64,000 nt of DNA, taken from the NCBI GenBank assembly GCA_035715725.1, contig DASTKT010000109.1, positions 1-64,000 on the forward strand, read 5' to 3'. Below are positions 40,520 through 49,753 of this stretch, one piece after another. The stretch comes from JADGGV01 sp035715725 (GTDB taxonomy: Bacteria; Gemmatimonadota; Gemmatimonadetes; Longimicrobiales; RSA9). The notes under the pieces are model-generated. The model saw nothing but the letters and a program-made list of their open reading frames with translations, made no database searches and had not been told where the DNA came from. How positions within the stretch are numbered: the first letter of the stretch is position 1; each line of letters begins with the position of its first letter. A program made the position numbers and the translations under genes.

Positions 40520-40687
40520 GGCCGGCCGACCCATCGTCGCTGTCGTTCCCGCTTCCCCAGGCGGCGCGCCCGGGCCGATGGCGCGCCTGACCTGCACGTT
40601 CGCGTTCCACCCGGCGGCCCGGGCCGACGCTGGTCGATGGACCCCGCGGGAACGCGGTCCCCCGATCGGCCGGGAGGCTCACCCGCC

Positions 40688-41968
40688 ATGACACGCCACA
40701 TCGCCGTTCCGCTACGCCTCGCCGTCCCGCTCTTCCTGGCGGCGGCCTGCGCCGACCGTCCCGGCGGCGTCGAGCCGGACCGCGCGCTCCGGCAGTCGGT
40801 CCTGACGACCGCCGCGCTGGAGCAGCTGGGCGAGGCCCTCTTCGACGACCACAACCTGTCCATCAACCGGAACCAGGCGTGCAACGCCTGCCACTTCCCG
40901 GAGTGGGGCTTCACCGGCCCGAACGAGGCGATCAACGCCGGCGGCGCGGTCTACGAGGGCTCGATCCCGGGACGGTTCGGGAACCGCAAGCCGCCGAGCT
41001 CGGCGTACGCCACGCAGTCGCCCGTCTTCACGCTCCTCCGGAACGAGGGCGGCCTCTACGTCGGCGGCAACTTCTGGGACGGGCGGGCGACGGGCGCCAA
41101 GCTCGGCAACCCGGCGGCGGACCAGGCGCAGGGGCCGTTCGTGAACCCCGCCGAGCAGGCGCTGCGCGACCCGGCGTGCGTCGTCTTCCGGGTCGCGAAC
41201 GCCGCGTACGCGCCGGAGTACATCGCGATCTGGGGCGCCGCGATCGCGACCATCGTGTTCCCGGCGGACATGGATGCGCTCTGCGGCCAGGAAGGCGGGC
41301 TCATCCCGCTCTCCGCCGACAACCGCGCGAAGGTCGACACGGAGTACGACAACATCGCCCGCTCCATCGAGGCGTACGAGGCCTCCCCCGAGGTCAACAC
41401 GTTCAGCTCCAAGTTCGACGCCTGGCGGAAGGGGCAGGCCCGACTGACGCGGCAGGAGCAGGAGGGCTTCGCGCTCTTCCAGGGGAAGGCGAAGTGCAAC
41501 CGCTGCCACCCGAGCGCCGGGCAGCAGCCGCTCTTCACGGACTTCACCTACGACAACCTGGGTGTGCCGCCGAACCCGCTGAACCCGGCGCTGCTCGCGA
41601 CGGGCTTCGTGGATCTCGGGCTGGGCGGCCCCGAGGGCGCCGCGCCGGGCGAGGCGCAGTTCGGGCAGATGAAGGTGCCCACGCTGCGCAACGTGGACCG
41701 GCGGCCGTTCCCCAGCGCGATCAAGGCGTACACGCACAACGGCGTCTTCAAGTCGCTCGAGCAGGTCGTGCACTTCTACAACACGCGCGACGTGCTGCCC
41801 ACCTGCCCGAGCGCATCCGACCCCGGCTTCGGCGTCACGTGCTGGCCCGCGCCCGAGGTGGCGGTGAACGTGAACCGGGAGGAGCTGGGGAACCTCGGCC
41901 TGACGGCGGCGCAGGAGGCGGCGCTCGTGGCGTTCCTGAAGACGCTGTCGGACGGCTTCACGCCCTGA
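40688..41968 (+). CDS. Di-heme cytochrome c peroxidase family lipoprotein
   Basis: This 426-residue protein has a lipobox ending at Cys21 and two c-type heme sites, Cys65-x-x-Cys68-His69 (CNACH) and Cys270-x-x-Cys273-His274 (CNRCH), with the conserved FTGPNEAIN and PTLRNVDRRPF segments of the MauG/CcpA superfamily. It likely reduces peroxide in the periplasm using cytochrome c, or modifies a partner protein as MauG does. The ATG at 40688 follows GGGAGG at a good distance; an in-frame ATG at 40637 would put 17 extra residues before the signal. No MauG-type partner is nearby. Confidence 0.92.
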   Translation: MTRHIAVPLRLAVPLFLAAACADRPGGVEPDRALRQSVLTTAALEQLGEALFDDHNLSINRNQACNACHFPEWGFTGPNEAINAGGAVYEGSIPGRFGNRKPPSSAYATQSPVFTLLRNEGGLYVGGNFWDGRATGAKLGNPAADQAQGPFVNPAEQALRDPACVVFRVANAAYAPEYIAIWGAAIATIVFPADMDALCGQEGGLIPLSADNRAKVDTEYDNIARSIEAYEASPEVNTFSSKFDAWRKGQARLTRQEQEGFALFQGKAKCNRCHPSAGQQPLFTDFTYDNLGVPPNPLNPALLATGFVDLGLGGPEGAAPGEAQFGQMKVPTLRNVDRRPFPSAIKAYTHNGVFKSLEQVVHFYNTRDVLPTCPSASDPGFGVTCWPAPEVAVNVNREELGNLGLTAAQEAALVAFLKTLSDGFTP

Positions 41969-42059
41969 GGGTGGGGAGCTTCGCCTGAGACGCCCGGCCA
42001 GGCGTGGGCGGGGGTCGCGCCTGGACGGCGGCTCGGCGCGCTCCCGGCGGCCGGCCGTG

Positions 42060-43232
42060 CTACGCCGTCAGCGCCACGACCACCCGCTCCAGCGCCTCCG
42101 CGCCCGGCGTGCTCCCCTGCGCGATCCGGGCCGAGCCGCCGCCGCGCCCGCCCGCGTCGGCCAGCACGCGGCGCAGCTCCGCTCCGGCGTCGAGGCCGGA
42201 GTCCTCCGACGCCGCGAGCAGCACGCTCGGCGGGTCGGAGACCGCGCCGATCAGCACGGCCCGCGGCAGGGCGACGAACGCGTGCGCCAGCGCGCGCAGC
42301 TCGTCCATCCCGCCGGCGCCGCGGCGCTCGACGGCGCGCCTCACGCCGTCCGGGCCGGGCACGGTCCGCTCCCAGACGTCGCGGGCGCGGTGGCCGGCCA
42401 GCTCCTCCTCCAGGCGGCGCCGCGCCGAGGCCGCGTCCTTGAGCTGGTCGCGCAGCCCCGCCACGAGCGCGGGCGCCTCCTCCGGCGCCGTGGAGAGCGC
42501 CTGCGCCACGCGGCCGAGCGTCTCCCAGTCGGCGCGCGCCGCGCCGAGCGCGCGCGCGCCGCACAGGAACTCGATGCGCGTCTCCTTCCGGATCTTCTCC
42601 GAGCGGCGGAGCAGCACGGGGCCGATCTCCGCGGTGCGGGCCACGTGCGTGCCGCCGCACGCGCTCCGGTCCACCCCCTCGATCGAGACGACGCGCAGCT
42701 CGCCGGGGCGCTCCGACGGCTTGCGCAGCCCCGCCGTCGCGGCGGCGTCCTCGAACGTCACCGTCACCGGCCGGTCCTCCCACACGACGGCGTTCGCCCG
42801 CGCCTCCGCCGCCAGCAGCGTCTCCCGGTCGACGGACTCCGCCCGGAGGTCCAGCGTCGACGACGTCGCCCCGAAGTGCACGCTCACGGTCTCGAGGCCG
42901 TACAGGTCGGCGAACACCGCCGACAGCAGGTGCTGGCCGGTGTGCTGCTGCATGTGGTCGAAGCGGCGCGCCCAGTCGACGAGCCCCTCGACCGTGGCGC
43001 CTACCTCCGCGCCGAGCGGCGCCGCCAGCACGTGGGCGATGCGCTCGCCCTCGTCGACGACGTCCACGACCGGGACGCCGCCGAGCGTGCCGGCATCGCA
43101 CGGCTGGCCGCCGGACGTGGGGTAGAACGCCGTCCGGTCGAGGTAGATGCGGCGGCCGCCGTCCGCCGCGTCGGCGACGACGGCGTCGAAGGCGCGCAGG
43201 TAGGCGTCGGTGTAGTAGAGGCGCTCGGTCAC
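42060..43232 (-). CDS. Alanyl-tRNA editing protein, AlaX type with DHHA1 domain
   Basis: This roughly 390-residue protein clears Ser or Gly mischarged on tRNA-Ala. It has the AlaRS second-additional-domain editing site, with zinc ligands His97 and His101 (QHTGQHLL) and Cys192, His196 (SACGGTH), preceded by the barrel strand TAFYPTSGGQPCDAG. The C-terminal part (PRAVLIGAVSDPPSVLLAASEDSG, ARIAQGS) is a DHHA1-like domain, so this is the long AlaX form. GTG at 43232 places TERLYYTDAYL at the N-terminus as in relatives; GTG at 43268 is an alternative. No catalytic synthetase domain is present. Confidence 0.92.
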   Translation of the reverse strand: MTERLYYTDAYLRAFDAVVADAADGGRRIYLDRTAFYPTSGGQPCDAGTLGGVPVVDVVDEGERIAHVLAAPLGAEVGATVEGLVDWARRFDHMQQHTGQHLLSAVFADLYGLETVSVHFGATSSTLDLRAESVDRETLLAAEARANAVVWEDRPVTVTFEDAAATAGLRKPSERPGELRVVSIEGVDRSACGGTHVARTAEIGPVLLRRSEKIRKETRIEFLCGARALGAARADWETLGRVAQALSTAPEEAPALVAGLRDQLKDAASARRRLEEELAGHRARDVWERTVPGPDGVRRAVERRGAGGMDELRALAHAFVALPRAVLIGAVSDPPSVLLAASEDSGLDAGAELRRVLADAGGRGGGSARIAQGSTPGAEALERVVVALTA

Positions 43233-43409
43233 GGCGGTCGCGGACGGGGTGAACGGGGTCGGGGCCACGGCGCGTGAACCATACGGCGCGACGGCCGGAC
43301 GCACCACCGCGGGCGGCGTGGGCCGGCACGCCGGACCGCCGCCGCGGCGTGCGGAGCCCCCGGCCCAGGCCGCGCGAGGCCCGCCGCCCGCGCGCCCGCC
43401 GGTCCGTGC

Positions 43410-43439
43410 TTGTGACCCCGCGCCGGCCGCTCCTATACT
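43410..43439 (+). promoter_or_regulatory. Predicted promoter for the EEP membrane protein gene
   Basis: TTGTGA at 43410-43415 and TATACT at 43434-43439 with an 18-base spacer lie about 50 bases before the ATG at 43491. The -10 box is the best match to consensus in the window. Confidence 0.55.
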
Positions 43440-43490
43440 GCGGCGTCCCCGCGGCCACGCCGCTCCGCGTCCTCCCGCAGCCCCTCGCCC

Positions 43491-44798
43491 ATGCTGACCG
43501 TCCAGTGCCGGTGCGGCGAGACGTACCACGCCGAGGAGTCCCACACCGGCCGGAAGCTCCGCTGCCGGCGCTGCGGCCGCACGCTCGTCGTGCGCGCGCC
43601 GAAGGTGCCCGCGGGCAGGCGGCTGCGCGGCCGGGCCCGCGCCTGGGCCGGCGCGCTGCGCCCGCGCCGCGCCGCGCGCGCGGCGGCCGACGCCCGGGCG
43701 AAGCCGGGCGCGCGCGGGCCGAAGCCCGGGGCCGGGAGGCTCGCCGCGCGCCTGGCCGCCGCGGTCGCGTGGACGCAGCGCGGCCGGGCCGGGCGCCTGC
43801 GCCGCTGGACCGGCATCGCGTGCGTGGCCTACCTGGCGGGCGCCGTGCTCGCCGCCGCGCTGCTCTGGGGGCTCGGCGACGCCTGGTGGCCCGCGACGGT
43901 CCTGCTGTTCAGCGGGCGGTGGGTGCTCCTCCTCCCGCTCGCGCTCCTCGTCCCCGCCGCCCTCGCCCTGCTGCACGGCCGCGCGCTCCTGGCGCTCGCC
44001 GCGGCGGCCGCGACCCTGCTCTTCCCGGTCATGGGGCTGCGGGTGCACCGGGAGCGCTCGGAGTACGGCGTCGAGGGCGTGCCGGGCCGCGTGCGCATCG
44101 TCACGCTGAACGCGGACGACAGCCGCCGCGTGGCCTACGACCTCCCGGTGCTCCTCGAGGTTTGGCGCCCCGACGTCGTCGCCTTCCAGGAGTGCCGGCA
44201 GACCCTGGCGCTGGCCGTCCGGGCCATGCGCGGCTGGTACCGGCACGCCGCCGGCGACGAGCTGTGCCTGCTCAGCCGCTACCCGATCGAGCGCGCCGAC
44301 GCGATGGACCGCTCCGCGCTGGCGGATGTTCGGGCCGCGTCCACGATCGGCGGCGCCGGCTACGTGGTGCGCTACGCGCTGCGGCTCCCCGGCGGGACGG
44401 TGCACCTCACGAACCTGCACCTCGAGACGCCGCGGAAGGGCTTCGAGGCGGTCATGCGCGGCAGCCTGCGCGGGCTGAGCGGGAACACCGAGCTGCGCGG
44501 CATCGAGTCGCGCCTGGCGCGCCGCTGGGCCGAGCGCGACGGCGGCCCCGTCCTCGTCGCCGGGGACTTCAACACGCCGGTCGAGAGCCGCATCTACCGC
44601 GCCGCCTGGGGCGACCTGGCCAACGCGTTCTCCGCCGCCGGGCGCGGCTTCGGCTACACGCGCCACAACGGCTGGATCCACGTCCGCATCGACCACGTCC
44701 TGGCCGGCCGCGGCTGGCGCGTGCTGCGCGCCGTCGTAGGCGACGACGTCGGCTCCGACCACCGGCCGCTCGTCGTGGACGTCGCACCGGAGCGCTGA
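43491..44798 (+). CDS. Membrane-anchored endonuclease/exonuclease/phosphatase-family protein with N-terminal zinc ribbon
   Basis: This 435-residue protein combines three parts. Residues 1-35 form a zinc ribbon (Cys6, Cys8, Cys25, Cys28). An Arg/Ala-rich basic stretch and three hydrophobic segments (about 107-185) follow. The C-terminal 230 residues are an EEP domain with VRIVTLNADD, VVAFQECRQ, VHLTNLHLETP, VLVAGDFNTPVES and GSDHRPLVVDV, which carry the Asp/His/Asn catalytic set. Family members cleave nucleic acids or phosphodiester headgroups. The membrane anchor suggests the domain acts outside the cytoplasm, with the ribbon inside. The next gene begins two bases after its stop. Confidence 0.88.
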   Translation: MLTVQCRCGETYHAEESHTGRKLRCRRCGRTLVVRAPKVPAGRRLRGRARAWAGALRPRRAARAAADARAKPGARGPKPGAGRLAARLAAAVAWTQRGRAGRLRRWTGIACVAYLAGAVLAAALLWGLGDAWWPATVLLFSGRWVLLLPLALLVPAALALLHGRALLALAAAAATLLFPVMGLRVHRERSEYGVEGVPGRVRIVTLNADDSRRVAYDLPVLLEVWRPDVVAFQECRQTLALAVRAMRGWYRHAAGDELCLLSRYPIERADAMDRSALADVRAASTIGGAGYVVRYALRLPGGTVHLTNLHLETPRKGFEAVMRGSLRGLSGNTELRGIESRLARRWAERDGGPVLVAGDFNTPVESRIYRAAWGDLANAFSAAGRGFGYTRHNGWIHVRIDHVLAGRGWRVLRAVVGDDVGSDHRPLVVDVAPER

Positions 44799-44800
44799 CC

Positions 44801-45262
44801 ATGTCCGAGCCGCACGTCAGCCTGCAGCGCCTGCGGACGCTCGGCAGCATCATGGACGAGCTGGTCGTCATCCGCGGCACGCGGATCCGCATCGGCCTCG
44901 ACCCCGTCCTCGGCCTCATCCCCGGCGTCGGCGACTTCATCGGCGCGAGCATCTCGATGTACGCGCTCTTCGTCGCCGCGCGGCTCGGCACGCCGCCCTC
45001 CGTCGTGCTGCGCATGGCCGGCAACATCCTCGTGGACGCCGTGCTCGGCTCGGTCCCGTTCCTCGGCGACCTCTTCGACGTCGGCTGGAAGTCGAACCTG
45101 CGCAACATCGCGCTCCTGGAGCGGTACGCCGCCACGCCGGCGCGGACGCGCAGGACGAGCCAGCTCCTTGTCGCCGGCGTCGTCATCGTCGTGCTGGGCG
45201 TGATCGTGGCGGCGGCGTGGGCGGGGGCGGCGGCGTTCCGGCGGATCCGGGGGATGCTGTAG
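44801..45262 (+). CDS. DUF4112 membrane protein
   Basis: This 153-residue protein matches DUF4112: the IGLDPVLGLIPGVGDFIGASIS hairpin, LRMAGNILVDAVLGSVPFLGDLFDVGWKSNLRN and a final membrane helix (LLVAGVVIVVLGVIVAAAW). The family is of unknown function, with two paired hydrophobic GVGD/FLGD motifs. The ATG at 44801 is two bases after the previous stop, so it is cotranscribed with the EEP protein; a shared envelope role is inferred from this spacing only. Confidence 0.9.
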   Translation: MSEPHVSLQRLRTLGSIMDELVVIRGTRIRIGLDPVLGLIPGVGDFIGASISMYALFVAARLGTPPSVVLRMAGNILVDAVLGSVPFLGDLFDVGWKSNLRNIALLERYAATPARTRRTSQLLVAGVVIVVLGVIVAAAWAGAAAFRRIRGML

Positions 45263-45293
45263 GCCGGGCCGGCGCGGGGCGGCGCCGGGGACT

Positions 45294-47771
45294 TCACTCG
45301 CGGCCGAGCGCCACCCTCGGATCGATCCGCGTGGCGCGCCGCGCCGGGAGCCAGCAGGCGACGGTCGCCACGAGCAGGAGCAGCGCCGGCACGCCGAGGA
45401 AGATCGACAGGTCGATCGCCCCCCGCCCGACGTGCATGTCGACGAGCAGCGCGAGCAGCCAGCCGGCCAGCGCGCCGTACCCCACCACCGACATGCTCTC
45501 CCGCACGATCTGCGTCACGACGCGCCGGGCGGTCGCGCCGAGCGCGAGCCGCAGCCCGATCTCGGCCGTGCGCCGCGCCACCGAGTAGGCGACGACGGCG
45601 TAGATGCCGATCGCCGCCAGCGCGAGCAGCAGCGGGCCGAGCACGACGAACATCCGGGCCGGGATGCGCCGCAGGAACAGGTTCTTCTCGACGTGCTGGC
45701 CCAGCGTGCGCACGTCGTACACGGGGAGCGACGCGTCCAGCTCCCGCACGACGCGGCGCACCTCGGGCGCGAGCGTGGTCTCGGTGCCGGGGCGCGTGCG
45801 GAGGTGGATCTGGCCGCCCGCCGAGGGGCGGTCGCGGAACGAGAAGTAGACGATCGGCGTCGGCGGCTCGCCGAACGAATCGTAGAGCGAGTTCTTCACC
45901 ACGCCCGTGATCGCGTAGCTCCGGCCGCGGCTCTCGAGCCGGCGTCCGAGCGGCTCGCCGGCGCCGACGTAGCGCCGGACGAACTCCTCGTTCACGATGA
46001 CCTGCGGCGCCGCCGTCGCATCCGTCAGCTCCGCGAAGTCTCGCCCCGCGCGGAGCGGGATCCCCATCGTCGCGAAGTAGCCGGGCGTCACGGTGTTGGT
46101 GAGCGCCTCGTCGGCGCCGCCGTCGCTGCGCGCGCGGCCCTCCAGCGTGAACGAGCGGGACGGCAGCCCATGGATGTCGAGCGGGACCGACGTGGCGATC
46201 GCCGCGGACTGGACGCCGGGGAGCGCGCGCAGCCGCCGCAGCACGCCGGCCGCGAACTCGCGCGCGGCGGCATCGTCCGCGCCGCGTCCCGTCAGGTCGT
46301 ACGCCGCCAGCAGCACGCCCTCGCGCCGGAAGCCGGGGTCGGTCTCCCGCGTCTCGGCGAAGCTGCGCAGGAAGAGCGCGGCCACCACGAGCACGAGCAG
46401 CGCGAGCGCGACCTGCGCTCCCATGAGCGCGTTCCGCGCGCCGCTGCGCGACGCCGTCCGCGCGCCGGCGCGGAGCGCGAGCTGCGGATCGACCCGCGCG
46501 AGTTGCACCGCGGGCGCGAGCCCGAAGACCAGGCCGCTCGCCACGCCGAGCAGCAAGGCGACGGCGAGGCCGGCCGCATCCACGCGCGTCTCGAAGCGGA
46601 TCGGCAGCCCGCCGATCATCGGCACCGCGCGGAGCGCGGTCGTCCCCCAAACGGCGATGACGGCGCCGAGGCCGGCGCCGAGCAGCGCAAGGACCAGGTT
46701 CTCCGTGAGGAGCAGGCCGAGGATGCGCCACGGCCCGGCCCCGAGCGCGTGGCGCACGCCGATCTCCCGCTGCCGCGCGCTGGCCCGCGCCAGCAGCAGG
46801 TTCGCCGTGTTCGCGCACACCGCGAGCAGCAGGAGCAGCATCACGCCCTGGAGGATGCCCAGCGCGCCGATGAACATGCGCTGCGGGCCGCGCGGCGGGC
46901 GCCCGAACGGCACGAGCTCGGCGGTCACGTTCGCGTTCGACACGGGGTAGGCGCGCGCCAGCTCCGCCATCGCCGCCGCCAACTCGGCCTGCGCCTGGGC
47001 GCGGGTGACGCGCGGCCGCAGCCGCCCCATCGCCGCATAGCCACGCAGCCCGCGGTCCTCCAGCTCCCGCGAGCCGCCGAGCAGCACCGGCGCGAGCGTG
47101 GCCGGCACCCACAGGTCGAAGCTCAGCGCCAGGACGGTGCCCTGGAACGCCGGCGGCGCGACGCCGACGACCGTCAGCTCGCGGTCGTTGACGCGCAGCG
47201 TGCGCCCGAGCGCGCCCGGCGAGCCGCCGAGCCGGGCCTGCCAGAAGCCGTACGAGACGACGACGACGGGCTCGCCGCCCGGCCGCTCGACCTCCTCCGG
47301 CCGGAAGAAGCGCCCGAGCGCCGGCCGCAGCCCGAGCGCGGAGAAGTAGTTCCCCGACACGAGCTGGCCGTACGCCCGCTCCGTCCGGCCCGGCTCGCCC
47401 AGCGTGAGCGGCACCATGCGGAACGCGAGCAGCTCGCGGAACGAGCGCAGCCGCTCCGCCAGGTCCCGGTACTCCAGCCACGACAGCTCCGGATAGGCGC
47501 CGGTCTCCGTGCGCGGCTCGACGAGCTCGAAGCCGGCCGCGTCCACCACCCCCGGGATCGGCTTCAGCACCACCGCCTGGATCCAGGAGAAGATCGCGGT
47601 GTTCACGCCGATTCCGACGCCGAGCGAGACGATCACCACGGCGGCGAGCCCCGGCATCCGGGCGATCATCCGGAAGGCGTGGCGGACGTCGCGGCCGGCG
47701 CGCTCGAGCCGGGTTCCCGTCCGGTCCCGCAGCGCGCGCAAACGGGAGACGGAGTCGCCTGACGGGGTCAT
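45294..47771 (-). CDS. Long FtsX/MacB-type permease (duplicated orphan permease class)
   Basis: This 825-residue protein carries two FtsX-like permease cores and two MacB-type periplasmic domains: an N-terminal helix (IARMPGLAAVVIVSLGVGIGVNTAIFSW), a periplasmic domain, three helices around GILQGVMLLLLLAVCANTANLLLARA and GLRLALGA-like motifs, then the second half repeating the plan. Such proteins, described as duplicated orphan permeases in Acidobacteria and relatives, lack a partner ATPase gene next door, as here. The ATG at 47771 follows GAGG; another ATG at 47798 adds nine charged residues. The transported molecule is unknown. Confidence 0.92.
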   Translation of the reverse strand: MTPSGDSVSRLRALRDRTGTRLERAGRDVRHAFRMIARMPGLAAVVIVSLGVGIGVNTAIFSWIQAVVLKPIPGVVDAAGFELVEPRTETGAYPELSWLEYRDLAERLRSFRELLAFRMVPLTLGEPGRTERAYGQLVSGNYFSALGLRPALGRFFRPEEVERPGGEPVVVVSYGFWQARLGGSPGALGRTLRVNDRELTVVGVAPPAFQGTVLALSFDLWVPATLAPVLLGGSRELEDRGLRGYAAMGRLRPRVTRAQAQAELAAAMAELARAYPVSNANVTAELVPFGRPPRGPQRMFIGALGILQGVMLLLLLAVCANTANLLLARASARQREIGVRHALGAGPWRILGLLLTENLVLALLGAGLGAVIAVWGTTALRAVPMIGGLPIRFETRVDAAGLAVALLLGVASGLVFGLAPAVQLARVDPQLALRAGARTASRSGARNALMGAQVALALLVLVVAALFLRSFAETRETDPGFRREGVLLAAYDLTGRGADDAAAREFAAGVLRRLRALPGVQSAAIATSVPLDIHGLPSRSFTLEGRARSDGGADEALTNTVTPGYFATMGIPLRAGRDFAELTDATAAPQVIVNEEFVRRYVGAGEPLGRRLESRGRSYAITGVVKNSLYDSFGEPPTPIVYFSFRDRPSAGGQIHLRTRPGTETTLAPEVRRVVRELDASLPVYDVRTLGQHVEKNLFLRRIPARMFVVLGPLLLALAAIGIYAVVAYSVARRTAEIGLRLALGATARRVVTQIVRESMSVVGYGALAGWLLALLVDMHVGRGAIDLSIFLGVPALLLLVATVACWLPARRATRIDPRVALGRE

Positions 47772-48003
47772 TCGTGCCTCACGGCGTTCGTCGTCCATGC
47801 GTCCCGGCGCCGCGGGGGTGCGCCGCGGGAGCGGAGCCCGGGTCCGTCCGCCGGCGTTCGCCCGGCCTCGCGGCCGGCGCCGCCCTCCGCTCGCCGCCGC
47901 CCTGGACCCGCATCCCGTCCGGGAGTACTGTCCAGCAACTCTTCCCCGGCCACCCGCCGGCGTCAACCAGCAAGTCCGCGGTACGGTCTCGATCGGGACA
48001 CGG

Positions 48004-49032
48004 ATGCGGGGGGTGTTCAGCAAAGGGGGCGGCGATGCCCGAGCAGCGCCCGGACCGGCGCGTCCGGCGAGCGCAGAGCCGGCTGAAGGTCGCCCCGGCG
48101 GGCGGCGCTCCGGCGCTGGCGCCCGGGTCGCGGCCGTGACGGGCCTCGCGCTCGCGCTGCTGGCGCTCGTCGCGGCGGCATCCGGGCTCGCGGCCCAGGG
48201 CGCGCCGGGCGCCGCCGCGATCCCGGCCGTCTCGCCCGCGGCGGCGTGCTCGGCCACCGCGCCGGACGCGGACGCGGACGGCCTCGCCGATGGCTGCGAG
48301 CTCGCCCTTGCGCGGACGTTCGCGCCGCTCCTGGTCGTGCGCCCCGGCGGCTGCAACTGGGACGAGAGCGTGCGGCCGGCGCGCCCCGGCGGCGGCTACC
48401 TCTTCGCGGCAAGGCCGCTCACGGACGGCGCGGTGCGGATCGCATACCTCCCCGCCTACCACCGGGACTGCGGCTGGCACGGCGCGAAGTGCTGGCTGCC
48501 GTTCGTGGACTGCGCGCCGCACGCCGGGGACTCCGAGTTCATCGTGGAGGACGTGCGTCCGGATTCGTCGCTGGGGCGCTGGGTGACGGAGGCGGTCTTC
48601 CTCTCGGCCCACTGCTTCGGGAGGCATGGGGAAGCGTGCCGCTGGTACCGCGGCGACGAGCTGCGCGGCTTCGAGTGGGACGGCGGCGAGCGCGCCGCGC
48701 CGGTGATCTGGGTGGCGGAGGGGCGCCAGGCCAACTACCCCGACAAGGGCTCGTGCGACCGGGGGATCCATCACATCGACACCTGCGATCACAACGCGCT
48801 GCGGATCATCTTCCCGATCGAGACGCCGGCGCAGAACATCGGGAGCGCGTCGAGCCCATCCCACGCGGGCGGGTGCGTCGAAGGCCGCGCGCTCTGGCCC
48901 AGCTCGCGCGAGGATCCGCGGCGGACGGAGTGCTTCTGGGACCCCGCGAACCTGTTCGCCGGCTGGCAGGACGACGGGCCGGGCGTCACGCCGTACCGGC
49001 GCTACCTGACGGAGATCGCGGGATTCGAGTGA
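48004..49032 (+). CDS. Secreted Cys-rich protein of unknown function
   Basis: This 342-residue protein has an Arg/Gly-rich n-region, a hydrophobic signal (VTGLALALLALVAAASGLAA) and an exported domain. It opens with CSATAPDADADGLADGCELA, a thrombospondin-type-3-like Asp repeat suggesting calcium binding, and contains many Cys (CGWHGAKCW, DCAPHAG, HCFGRHGEACRWY, DKGSCDRGIHHIDTCDH). The segments FAPLLVV, DSEFIVEDV and VFLSAHCFGRHG recall Vps62/DUF946-like proteins, but I am not confident. The ATG at 48004 is used; an internal GTG before the signal is possible. The periplasmic DsbA-like protein could oxidise it. Confidence 0.7.
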   Translation: MRGVFSKGGGDARAAPGPARPASAEPAEGRPGGRRSGAGARVAAVTGLALALLALVAAASGLAAQGAPGAAAIPAVSPAAACSATAPDADADGLADGCELALARTFAPLLVVRPGGCNWDESVRPARPGGGYLFAARPLTDGAVRIAYLPAYHRDCGWHGAKCWLPFVDCAPHAGDSEFIVEDVRPDSSLGRWVTEAVFLSAHCFGRHGEACRWYRGDELRGFEWDGGERAAPVIWVAEGRQANYPDKGSCDRGIHHIDTCDHNALRIIFPIETPAQNIGSASSPSHAGGCVEGRALWPSSREDPRRTECFWDPANLFAGWQDDGPGVTPYRRYLTEIAGFE

Positions 49033-49059
49033 GCGGGCCGGCAGGAGGCGGGAAGAGCC

Positions 49060-49365
49060 ATGGGCGAGATGGACGGGATCCCCGCGCCCGCGCCGCTGCT
49101 GCCGATGCGCAACGACCTCGCCGTGGACCGGACGACGCTCGCGAACGAGCGGACGTTCCTGGCTTACGTGCGGACGGCGCTGCAATGCCTGGTGGGCGGG
49201 CTGAGCCTGCTGCGCTTCTTCGAGCGGCCGCTCGCGCACGCGCTCGGCTACGTCTTCATCCCGCTGGGCGGCGTGCTGTTCGTGGCGGGGTTCGTGGTCT
49301 ACTTCCGCCGGCGCGCGCGGCCGGCGCGGACCGGCGGCGTGGGCGCCGGCACGCACGGGATCTGA
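49060..49365 (+). CDS. DUF202/YidH-family membrane protein
   Basis: This 101-residue protein has the DUF202 signature NDLAVDRTTLANERTFLAYVRTALQ followed by two membrane helices. The family is widespread, small and uncharacterised. It lies 27 bases after the Cys-rich protein on the same strand and follows a GGAGG-containing leader, so the two are probably cotranscribed. Confidence 0.92.
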   Translation: MGEMDGIPAPAPLLPMRNDLAVDRTTLANERTFLAYVRTALQCLVGGLSLLRFFERPLAHALGYVFIPLGGVLFVAGFVVYFRRRARPARTGGVGAGTHGI

Positions 49366-49753
49366 TCGTCAGAACCGCCAGCTCACCGCGAGCTGCGCGC
49401 TCCGCGCGGGCCAGGCGGCGCGGCCCGAAGCGAGGAGCGCCCCGGAGAGCAGCGCCGCGAGCAGGATCGCCGTGCCGGGGCGCGCCCGGCGTGTAGCTCG
49501 GCTCGGTGACGTGCGAAGGCTCGTGGGGCGGCCCCCGCCGGCGCCGCGACGGCGCCGCAGGCGCGGCGCGCGGACGGCCGCGGCGCGAGGGTACCGCTCC
49601 GGACGTGGGCACGTCGATGAGGAGCGTTCCGGATTCCTGGTCGGAAAGATTGACCATCCCCGTATCGGCGAAAGTATTGAAGCGCGCCGTGAAGCCCTGA
49701 CCCGGCCGGCGGTCGAACGCGACCCGCCGCCGACCCCACCTACCGTGGAACGC
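49366..49753. other. Intergenic gap with a less GC-rich possible gene relic
   Basis: Around 49590-49700 the DNA is visibly less GC-rich. On the minus strand it reads RPGQGFTARFNTFADTGMVN and then LSDQESGTLLIDVPTSG, which looks like genuine protein, but no complete gene surrounds it. Further downstream the same strand ends with a short hydrophobic segment and AQLAVSWRF, reminiscent of an outer-membrane barrel end in another frame. This may be a degraded gene. No RNA or terminator was identified. Confidence 0.35.
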
